Shown here in pieces: positions 1 through 5,523 of a stretch of DNA of 11,603 nt (within the stretch, counting starts at the first letter, position 1; the number at the start of each line of letters is the position of its first letter). This stretch comes from Chloroflexota bacterium (GTDB taxonomy: Bacteria; Chloroflexota; Limnocylindria; Limnocylindrales; CSP1-4): contig JAKAHL010000030.1 in the NCBI GenBank assembly GCA_021815005.1, forward strand, positions 1 through 11,603, read 5' to 3'. The translations under genes were made by a program, and so were the position numbers. A model generated the notes under the pieces. The model had not been told where the DNA came from and made no database searches. It worked only from the letters and a program-made list of their open reading frames with translations.

Positions 1-532
1 ACTCCTTCTCCCCTCGGTGCCGGCTTCCAGTGCTGGCCCGAGGGTGCCATCCGAACCCGAATCCGACGGCGGGAGGTGTTCAGGTTTCGGCCGGCGTGGA
101 GTGTCCAGTTTTCACCCGGCGTCGACAGCCATTCGCGCCGAGCAGGCCATGCACGCTCACATGCTGCGCCTGGCTCTCGCCAGCGCGCAGGCGCGGGCCG
201 GCAAGGACGGCCGCCGACGGGGAGCGGGACGATGAACGCCCGGCGTGTTCCCGAATTCTGTGGCCCCACTACGCAGGCCACAAACAAGGCCGCCCCGGCA
301 GGTGAGATGCCCGGAGCGGCCGCGCCGGAGGTGTGCCACGACCGCACAGCCCCAGCCCCCTGACAATACACCCCACGGCGGAACGGCACGCCCTGTAGGC
401 GGCCGGGAGCATGCCCGACGGTACGGCGAGTCAACACCCGGGACCGAGCCGGCCCAGTTCGTCGACGGCACCGGGCGGCCGCAGCCCGATGCCAGCGACC
501 TCCCGGGGTTCGAGCACGGCGAGGTGACGGCG
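1..532. other. Left edge without a convincing gene
   Basis: No reading frame here carries a recognisable domain. One + frame is open from the window edge to a TGA at 233-235 and ends in a basic tail; it could be the C-terminus of a gene entering from the left. An ATG at 232 overlaps that stop (ATGA) and opens a 43-codon frame to 363 with no known motif. Different frames across 250-350 show scattered Cys and zinc-finger-like pieces, as a frameshifted remnant might. The helicase frame is also open upstream to a GTG at 245, but that stretch is low-complexity Pro/Arg and unlike the family. Nothing else is supported. Confidence 0.4.
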
Positions 533-2320
533 ATGGACCTTCATCCCGACTGGGGAAGGGCCGACGCTGGGCTCCTGGACGACTTCCCGCTGGCAGAGCC
601 TTCGGCCGACGTGCCGGACCACCTGACGCGCGAGTCGCTGGCGGCCTGGTACTTCGCCAGGATGCTGGGCACGCGGGTCCGGTTCGACCACGGGAGCAAG
701 CAGTGGATGCTGTGGTCGCAGCACCACTGGACGCCCGATCACAAGGGCGTGGTGAAGGAGCTGTGGCTCCGCGTCCTCGCCGAGCGGTACAGGAGGGCTC
801 TTCTCGATCCTCCCGCCGACGAGAAGGCCAGGACGGCTGCCCTGAGGGGGATCCAGGACGGCGGCGCCTCGGACAGGACCATCAGCGGCGGCCTCGCGAT
901 CGCCTCGACGATGGACCCGATCGCCACGGCCGGCGACGCCTGGGATCGCGACCCGTATCTGCTCGGCTGTGAGAACGGCGTCGTCGACCTGCGAACGGGA
1001 CAGCTCCGAGCCGGCCGGCCGGAGGACATGATAAGCCTCTCCACGGGGATCGTGTATCGCACCGAGGCGACCTGCCCGCGCTTCGACCAGTTCCTTGCGG
1101 AGATCTTCGCCCGCGACGACGAGCTGGTCGAGTGGATCCGCCGGCTCGTGGGCAGTTCCCTCATTGGGAAGCCGCTGGAGGAGGTGCTCCCGATCCACCA
1201 CGGCGCCGGTAACAACGGGAAGTCCGTCTTCATGAAGGTCCTGAAGCGGGCGGTTGGCGAGTACGGGGTCGTGGTGGGGGTGGAGACGCTGCTCGATGCC
1301 CGGCGCCGAGCCGGGGCCGCGACGCCCGATCTGATGCCCCTCCGCGGCGCGCGGATCGCGTTCATGGCCGAGCCCGACCAAGGCGCCAAGCTGCGAGGGG
1401 GGACCCTCAAGCGGCTTGTCTCGATCGAGGCGCTCTCGGGACGTGAGGTCTTCGGCAAGCAGACCGCCTGGGAGCCGACCCACACGATCCACCTGGTCAC
1501 CAATCACCTGCCGGTGGTCGACGATGCCTCGGAGGGGGCCTGGCGGCGAATCGCGGCGGTGCCGTACGTCGTGCACTTCCGCAAGGCCGGCGAGAAGAGC
1601 GCCGATCCGCCCGAAGAGACCGGCTTGTTGGACAAGCTCTACGCGCAGGCCCCGGGCATCCTCGCCTGGGCGGTGCGGGGCGCCGTCGAGGCAGCCAAGG
1701 GCCAGTCGCTCTGGCCCCTCCCCGCCGCGGTCCAGTCCAAGACAGCGACCTACCGAGCCGACGAGGACCAGCTCGCCGGATTCGTCGCCGATCGCGTTGT
1801 GTATGCGGCCGACGGCAAGGTCAGCCTTCGTGATCTGCACGGGGCGTACCAGGACTGGTGTGAGGCCGAGAGCGTTCCGCTTGGTGAGCGGATGAAGAGC
1901 CGAGCGTTCGGAGCCGCCTTTGAGGGCCGTGGGCGCGTGCGGGCGATCGACGACGGTCACGGCCGGAAGCTCTTCGAGGGGGCACGGCTCAAGGGTCCCG
2001 GGGACCCTCCGGACGCGCAGTCAGGATCTCCGGATTCCCGGTCTCGTGAATCGGTTGGCGTAAGTCCCTCCACGCGCGCGCGTGAAGAAAGTACGCCAAC
2101 CGCTCCGGTGAAACCGGAAGACCGGGAAGCCGACGCCGCCAACCAGCCCGTCGCCCCATCTCCGAACGACGGGCTGTGCCCACAGTGCCACGCGGGACCC
2201 TTCATCTCGCGCGAGTTCTACGAGCGCCACTTCGTCGCCGAGCACGAGTACGGCCGCGGTGCGACCGATCCGGATGCCCCGCCGGCGCCCAGGACCGAAT
2301 TTGACGGAGGTGTGTCGTGA
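533..2320 (+). CDS. D5/P4-family SF3 helicase (phage/plasmid primase-helicase type)
   Basis: A 595-residue replicative helicase of the kind encoded by phages, satellites and integrative plasmids; it would unwind the element's origin. Residues 30-90 are the charged, Trp-rich segment that commonly precedes the D5_N domain, and 140-210 match D5_N. The SF3 core follows: Walker A GAGNNGKS (224-231), Walker B/B' around RIAFMAEPD (274-282), sensor-1 Asn324 in TNHLP, and an Arg-finger candidate GAWRRI (R338/R339). A low-complexity linker (about 488-545) leads to a zinc finger C549-x2-C552...H566-x4-H571. No AEP or TOPRIM primase motif is visible, so priming may come from another gene or the host. I chose ATG 533 because GAGGTG lies just upstream and family similarity begins soon after; a GTG at 245 would add 96 low-complexity residues. 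Its stop overlaps the next start (GTGA), making it first of a five-gene operon. The linker DNA contains an unusual inverted-repeat cluster. Confidence 0.87.
   Translation: MDLHPDWGRADAGLLDDFPLAEPSADVPDHLTRESLAAWYFARMLGTRVRFDHGSKQWMLWSQHHWTPDHKGVVKELWLRVLAERYRRALLDPPADEKARTAALRGIQDGGASDRTISGGLAIASTMDPIATAGDAWDRDPYLLGCENGVVDLRTGQLRAGRPEDMISLSTGIVYRTEATCPRFDQFLAEIFARDDELVEWIRRLVGSSLIGKPLEEVLPIHHGAGNNGKSVFMKVLKRAVGEYGVVVGVETLLDARRRAGAATPDLMPLRGARIAFMAEPDQGAKLRGGTLKRLVSIEALSGREVFGKQTAWEPTHTIHLVTNHLPVVDDASEGAWRRIAAVPYVVHFRKAGEKSADPPEETGLLDKLYAQAPGILAWAVRGAVEAAKGQSLWPLPAAVQSKTATYRADEDQLAGFVADRVVYAADGKVSLRDLHGAYQDWCEAESVPLGERMKSRAFGAAFEGRGRVRAIDDGHGRKLFEGARLKGPGDPPDAQSGSPDSRSRESVGVSPSTRAREESTPTAPVKPEDREADAANQPVAPSPNDGLCPQCHAGPFISREFYERHFVAEHEYGRGATDPDAPPAPRTEFDGGVS
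1993..2128. repeat. Nested inverted-repeat cluster inside the helicase gene linker
   Basis: Four exact dyads occur in 136 bp. GGGTCC (1993-1998) pairs with GGACCC (2002-2007). TTCCCGGTCT (2035-2044) pairs with AGACCGGGAA (2119-2128). Within that lie CGGTTGGCGTA (2052-2062) pairing with TACGCCAACCG (2092-2102), and TCCGGT-GAA-ACCGGA (2104-2118). A 14-bp CG-rich palindrome sits at 2071-2084 inside the second arm. The 10-bp outer stem therefore closes two hairpins, a three-way-junction-like fold. It lies wholly in codons for the low-complexity linker, where protein constraint is weak. Candidate roles are a replication or transfer origin, a recombination site or an RNA structure; none is shown. 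Confidence 0.75.
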
Positions 2321-3006
2321 GTCGGGACATCCTGCCTGCCGCTCCAGTCGCTCACGTGCCATCGGCCGCGGATCCGAACGCCCTCCGCGCGCTCCTGGAC
2401 CGCGTGGAGGTCCCGTACGAGCACGGGCAGTCGGTCCGCGCCTACGTCTCGGAGACCCTGACCGCGCCCGGCTGGCGGCCCTGCGTGGTCTTCGGGTTCG
2501 ACTACGGCCGGAAGGATGGTGCCCCCGTCGCCACCTTCGAGACCGCCCACGACGCCTGCCGGTTCAGCCGCCTGTTGCGCCGTGAGGCGCCCGGCGAGCC
2601 GCAGGTCGCGGCCGTCGGGGTAGCGCTGCTCGCCGAACCGTCGCCGGTCGCCGAGGAGCCCCTCGCCGGCATCCTCGAGGGGATCGCCGTCGAGTCCGGG
2701 GCTGAGCAGACACCTGACGCCCCCGACGTCCAGCCCACGGCCGCCCAGGACCTGTTACACGAGGCGGGGATGGTCAATGACACCAGCGACCAGCGTGTAA
2801 CACCTTCTGGGGCCATGACGGCACCAAGGACGGGCCGCTGCGAGGCATGCGGCGGCCCCCTCCCCGCCAGCCCGCATGGCCGGCGCACCTGCTCGACCCG
2901 CTGTCGAGTGGAGCTGTCCCGCCGTCGTCGCGCGGTAGCGGACCCCCAGGCCGGACCTGCGCAGCTCAACCTCTTCCCGACAGCCGACCTGGAGGTGGCG
3001 TCATGA
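2317..3006 (+). CDS. Hypothetical protein with C-terminal zinc-ribbon-like motif
   Basis: A 229-residue protein of unknown function. It starts with GTG overlapping the helicase stop (GTGA), with a GGAGG just upstream, so it is probably translated with the helicase. The N-terminal 100 residues (about 20-95) look like a compact folded domain I cannot assign. A Pro/Ala/Glu-rich linker follows, then a C-terminal CEACGG...CSTRC motif (CxxC...CxxxC, about residues 184-206) followed by a basic SRRRRA segment. That pattern suggests a small zinc-binding module that could contact nucleic acid. The linker DNA contains a perfect 9-bp inverted repeat (2753-2761 and 2794-2802). The tail ATGA overlaps the next gene. 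Being next to a helicase suggests a role in replication or control; this is inference. Confidence 0.7.
   Translation: MSRDILPAAPVAHVPSAADPNALRALLDRVEVPYEHGQSVRAYVSETLTAPGWRPCVVFGFDYGRKDGAPVATFETAHDACRFSRLLRREAPGEPQVAAVGVALLAEPSPVAEEPLAGILEGIAVESGAEQTPDAPDVQPTAAQDLLHEAGMVNDTSDQRVTPSGAMTAPRTGRCEACGGPLPASPHGRRTCSTRCRVELSRRRRAVADPQAGPAQLNLFPTADLEVAS
2753..2802. repeat. Nested inverted repeat in the linker of the second operon gene
   Basis: TGTTACACG (2753-2761) is exactly mirrored by CGTGTAACA (2794-2802), and TGGTC (2771-2775) by GACCA (2788-2792) within it. The arms are less GC-rich than their surroundings and their centres are about 41 bp apart, roughly four helical turns. This could be a protein-binding operator pair or a stem; it falls in linker codons before the zinc-ribbon motif. 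Confidence 0.55.
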
Positions 3007-3398
3007 CCAACCGTCGTGCCACCCTGCGCGCGGCGCGCACCCGCCGGCACCGGCAGCTGGCGCCGCCGGCCTCTCGGACCCCCGGGGCGACACGCGCCAC
3101 CGTCGGCGTGCCCGCGTCACGCCCCCAGCCCGGGCCCCGTCCACGTGTCATCCTCCGGGTCCGTCCCGGCATCGAGGGCCAGCTCCGGCGGGCGCTGGCA
3201 CACGCCCAAGCTGCCTGCTCCGCCACCGTCGATCTCCAGCTCGTGATGGCGCCCGGGCTCGAGGCGCCGTTCAGCCTGTCGACACCGCCCAGCGCCCTCA
3301 ATCGCGGACCGCGGCAGCGCGATCTGGCGGCCCTCGCGCAGGCGGCCGCGGCAATCGAGGCCGCCCTGGCCGATGGGGAGCCGAGGTCGGCGCCGTGA
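3003..3398 (+). CDS. Small hypothetical basic protein of the replication operon
   Basis: 131 residues, unrecognised. The ATG at 3003 overlaps the previous stop (ATGA), so translation is probably coupled. The first 45 residues are strongly basic and Arg/Pro-rich (many RxxR pairs), possibly a disordered nucleic-acid-binding tail. Residues about 48-110 contain a plausible folded segment with beta-type RVILRVRPGIEGQLRRAL followed by an Ala-rich helix near the C-terminus. No Cys motif, signal peptide or membrane segment is visible. It ends in GTGA overlapping the next gene. Frame, packing and codon usage match its neighbours, which supports it being real, but no function can be assigned. Confidence 0.65.
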   Translation: MTNRRATLRAARTRRHRQLAPPASRTPGATRATVGVPASRPQPGPRPRVILRVRPGIEGQLRRALAHAQAACSATVDLQLVMAPGLEAPFSLSTPPSALNRGPRQRDLAALAQAAAAIEAALADGEPRSAP

Positions 3399-3640
3399 GC
3401 TGGTTCTACGCCGCTCCCGCCCATCGCGGGGAGGCCCTCCTCCACCGTGTCCACACCTACCGCGTGGACGAGCTCGAGCGCGACCTCCGCGTCGAGGGCG
3501 TGTGCGGCCTGTCCTTGGCCGCCACCACGGCGCGGCTGGTGGCAGACCCAACACCCGATGATCCGCGCTGCTCGCGCTGTCTGGGCCGGCGGCCCACCCG
3601 GCGGCTCGGCCGTCAGAAGCGGCGGGGGATCCTCCGGTGA
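3395..3640 (+). CDS. Small hypothetical protein with a CxxC motif
   Basis: 81 residues beginning with GTG at 3395 inside the previous stop (GTGA) and ending in the GTGA that starts the serine recombinase gene. The first part (MSWFYAAPAHRGEALLHRVH) is neutral. Residues about 57-62 carry a single CSRC pair followed by a very basic tail (GRRPTRRLGRQKRRGILR). A lone CxxC could bind metal in a dimer, or with a partner. Similar short genes are often found in accessory-element operons, but I do not recognise this one. It may be an adaptor or regulator for the recombinase that follows; this rests only on position. Confidence 0.62.
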   Translation: MSWFYAAPAHRGEALLHRVHTYRVDELERDLRVEGVCGLSLAATTARLVADPTPDDPRCSRCLGRRPTRRLGRQKRRGILR

Positions 3641-4281
3641 GCGGGACTCCTCCCCGCCCGCCACAGGTGGCCCTGTACGCCCGGGTGAGCACCCGAGACA
3701 AGGACCAGGATCCCGAGCTCCAGCTCGAGCCGATGCGCGCCTACGCCGCGGCGCGCGGCTGGGAGGTCGCCGAGTACGTCGACCAGGCGGCCGCCGGGGA
3801 CCTCGCCCACCGGACCGCCTGGGCGCGGCTCCTGGCGGACGCGGCCCGGCGCAGGGTCGACCTCGTGCTGGTGTGGAAGCTCGACCGGGCCTTCCGCTCC
3901 ACGCTGCACGCCCTGGCCACCCTCCGGGATCTCGAGCATCACGGGGTCGGCTTCGCCGCCCTCACCCAGCCCGAGCTCGACACTACCTCCCCGACCGGCC
4001 GGCTCGTCTTCACCATCCTGGCCGCCGTCGCGGAGATGGAGCGCGAACTCATCGCCGACCGCGTCCGGGAGGGGATGCGCCACGCCGCCCGGCAGGGGGC
4101 CCACATCGGCCGGCCGCCGGTGACCGCGCGTCCCGGGTTCGCCCAGCAGTGGCCGGCGGTCCGGGCGGCGATCGGCGCAGGAACCCTCTCGCGCCGTCAG
4201 GCGGCCCGTCGTCTGGGCATCGGGACGGCCACCCTGGCCCGGCTCCTGGCCGACGGTGACAGCGGCGCGGCCGGCCGGTGA
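3637..4281 (+). CDS. Small serine recombinase (resolvase/invertase family)
   Basis: A 214-residue site-specific recombinase. The N-terminal catalytic domain has YARVSTRDKDQDPELQL with the nucleophile Ser18, the KLDRAFRS segment (about 87-94) and the long E-helix with MERELIADRVREGM. The C-terminal part has the basic GRPP hinge and a resolvase-type HTH, LSRRQAARRLGIGTATLARLL. Length and order fit Tn3 resolvase/DNA invertase-type enzymes rather than large serine integrases. It is the last gene of the five-gene operon, starting at GTG in the GTGA overlap with the previous stop. Likely roles are resolution of dimers or inversion at sites near the operon end; the inverted 99-bp repeats downstream are one possible substrate, unproven. 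All key catalytic-domain motifs appear intact. Confidence 0.93.
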   Translation: MSGTPPRPPQVALYARVSTRDKDQDPELQLEPMRAYAAARGWEVAEYVDQAAAGDLAHRTAWARLLADAARRRVDLVLVWKLDRAFRSTLHALATLRDLEHHGVGFAALTQPELDTTSPTGRLVFTILAAVAEMERELIADRVREGMRHAARQGAHIGRPPVTARPGFAQQWPAVRAAIGAGTLSRRQAARRLGIGTATLARLLADGDSGAAGR

Positions 4282-4316
4282 GCGGACCCACCGGGCTCCC
4301 CACGTGCGGCGGGGTT

Positions 4317-4555
4317 GTCACGGGGTTGTACGGGAGTCGGCGCGGCACGGCACCCTGCGCCGCGAGCCGTCGCCGGCCGGTTGTGACGGGGTTGTACGGG
4401 AGTCGGCGCGGAGAACCGCGGACCGCGATCGCGCGGCTCGTCACGGGGTCGCCACCGGACCGCTCGCTCCGCGGGTGCGGCGCGCTCACCGACGGCGGCC
4501 GCTCGTCACGGGGTTGTCACGGGGTTGTCACGGGGTTGTACAGGAGTCGGCGCGG
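4317..4555 (+). repeat. Iteron-like array: six 11-bp GTCACGGGGTT repeats plus an 18-bp companion
   Basis: GTCACGGGGTT or a one-base variant occurs at 4317-4327, 4383-4393 (GTGACGGGGTT), 4440-4450 (ends GTC), 4505-4515, 4516-4526 and 4527-4537. The last three are exact and head to tail with no gap, so spaced one per helical turn. Three of the copies (first, second and sixth) run straight into an 18-bp module beginning GTACGGGAGTCGGCG at 4328-4345, 4394-4411 and 4538-4555; the last has a single change. Same-strand direct repeats with an 11-bp period are what a replication initiator or a cooperatively binding repressor would use. Confidence 0.8.
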
Positions 4556-4601
4556 GCAGCCGCGGGAGTCGCCCCGGACTCGGATGCCGCAGACGGGGTG
4601 G

Positions 4602-4613
4602 TAGGGTGCCGTG
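4602..4613 (+). promoter_or_regulatory. Putative -10 box for a leaderless transcript
   Basis: TAGGGT (4602-4607) fits the TANNNT -10 pattern and ends 6 bp before the ATG at 4614, so transcription would start at or beside the start codon. No good Shine-Dalgarno and no clear -35 are seen. The iteron array ends about 45 bp upstream, so a protein bound there could control this promoter. Confidence 0.45.
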
Positions 4614-5078
4614 ATGAACGCTGACGAGGCCGTCCTGGCGACGCTCGCGGCGGGCGCCCGCTCCACCGCGGACTGTGCGCGGGCCACGGGACTCGACGCC
4701 CGCGTCTGCCGGCGCGCACTGCACCGACTGATGGCCCGCGGGCTGGTGGCCAGCCCCGCCTACGCGCGCTATCAGTTCACCGAAGCCGGCCGCGCCATGG
4801 CCCGCGAACTCGCCGCCGCGGAAGTCATGGCGGTACCGCCCGCGGCCCCGGCATCGGCGCCAGCGCCAGCCACGCCGTCCGTCACCGGCGCCGCCACGGA
4901 TGCATCGCCGTCTGCCCCTCGCGCCCTGTCGCGCTGGTCCCCGCGGTTGCTCGGGGTGATCGCCGTGGTGATCATGGTGGCGGCCGTCGGCTACCGGTTC
5001 CGGCGCCCCTCCGCCCCGCCGGCCGCATCCGGGCCGGTGGTCGGCGACCCGTGGGCCGGTGGATTCCGGGGCTGGTGA
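4614..5078 (+). CDS. Winged-helix protein with one transmembrane segment
   Basis: 154 residues. Residues 3-70 form a winged-helix fold: a helix, STADCARATGLDARVCRRALHRLMARGLV as the HTH, and a wing around SPAYARYQFTEAGRAMA. The pattern resembles MarR/PadR-like or TrmB-type wHTH domains. After an Ala/Pro-rich linker (75-105), RLLGVIAVVIMVAAVGYRF (111-129) is a single predicted membrane helix followed by basic residues and a short Pro/Gly tail. A membrane-tethered DNA-binding protein could sense the envelope or anchor element DNA (partition-like) at the iterons just upstream. ATG 4614 is preferred because it sits right after a TANNNT box; a GTG at 4611 is also possible. It does not match a family I can name, and the role is inference. 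Confidence 0.7.
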   Translation: MNADEAVLATLAAGARSTADCARATGLDARVCRRALHRLMARGLVASPAYARYQFTEAGRAMARELAAAEVMAVPPAAPASAPAPATPSVTGAATDASPSAPRALSRWSPRLLGVIAVVIMVAAVGYRFRRPSAPPAASGPVVGDPWAGGFRGW

Positions 5079-5332
5079 CGCGACGGCGCGCCACCTCCGT
5101 AGAGCGTCACACGGTACGACGGACGCCTGAGCGGTGGGACGATCGTGCACGGCCGCAGCACAGCGGATCACCTATGCTCGCCGTTGTTCGACCCTTGGGC
5201 GTCCCCGCGGGGACGGGGGCCGAACGCGTGACGACGGACGCCCCTGGCGCTGGCACTTGGCGCAGGGGCGTTCGCCGCGTCTGGCGCTCCCCACGATCGA
5301 TCGCGCCTCTGAGTCCCACCTGCTAGCCCGGC
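5079..5332. other. Structured non-coding stretch with strong hairpins
   Basis: No credible gene. GTCCCCGCGGGGAC (5201-5214) is a perfect 14-bp palindrome. ACGCCCCT (5238-5245) pairs with AGGGGCGT (5264-5271), and GCGC pairs lie inside this stem. These could be terminators for the winged-helix gene, which ends about 120 bp earlier, or parts of a structured RNA running into the 99-bp repeat. Neither hairpin is followed by a clear T tract. Confidence 0.4.
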
Positions 5333-5431
5333 GCAGGACCGTTCCGAAAGGGGACCTGCCCTCGGCGCCCGGAATCGTGCGGCGACCGACGGCCGCGGCG
5401 CCCGCTCCGGAAGGATCTCCTTGTGGAGCAG
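5333..5431 (+). repeat. 99-bp inverted repeat, copy A
   Basis: This copy matches the reverse complement of 9384-9482 at 89 of 99 positions without a gap. The most conserved part is a 31-bp identical stretch (about 5401-5431) that contains a 26-bp dyad, GCTCC-GG-AAGGA-TC-TCCTT-GT-GGAGC (5404-5429). A second shared stem, around 5350-5364, keeps pairing in both copies: G-U in one, G-C in the other. It lies about 90 bp past the stop of the lysozyme-like gene, which runs toward it. It could be a recombination site, a terminal repeat or a structured RNA. Confidence 0.8.
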
Positions 5432-5456
5432 GGGCTGAGGACCCGAACATCCCTAG

Positions 5457-5490
5457 AGCGGCCCCGGACCGTGCAGCCCGGGGCCGCTCC
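5457..5490. terminator. Strong hairpin terminator after the lysozyme-like gene
   Basis: GAGCGGCCCCGG (5457-5468) pairs perfectly with CCGGGGCCGCTC (5479-5490) around a 10-nt loop. It lies about 35 bp past the lysozyme-like gene's stop on the - strand and between that gene and repeat copy A. There is no proper T run on either side, though the + side (CTCTGTGT) is moderately T-rich. A bidirectional transcription stop is the simplest reading. Confidence 0.6.
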
Positions 5491-5523
5491 TCTGTGTCGG
5501 GCTGAGGCGGCCGAGGTCCGCGG

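Larger units (their letters stand above)
4282..4613. other. Non-coding candidate origin/operator region with iterons
   Basis: This gap between the recombinase stop and the winged-helix gene is filled by short repeats (listed separately) rather than a credible gene. A GTG at 4278 overlaps the recombinase stop and opens a 108-codon frame that repeats VVTGLYGSRRG and related peptides. Its repeats are conserved at every codon position, which fits DNA sites better than protein selection. Iterons downstream of a helicase gene and upstream of a DNA-binding protein gene are typical of replication origins, partition sites or autoregulatory operators. Confidence 0.5.

Noticed and set aside
431..1960. 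Long open - strand frame (509 codons) opposite the helicase gene
   Set aside because: High GC leaves the antisense frame open; its product is low-complexity Arg/Gly/Pro with no motif, while the + frame has a full SF3 core.
4317..4555. CRISPR array
   Set aside because: Repeats are 11 bp, partly with no spacers and irregular elsewhere; no cas genes in view.
5333..5490. c-di-AMP (ydaO) or TPP riboswitch at repeat copy A
   Set aside because: GGGGA and CCCGAAC-like pieces are suggestive, but the conserved cores are missing, copy B changes them, and no gene follows on that strand.
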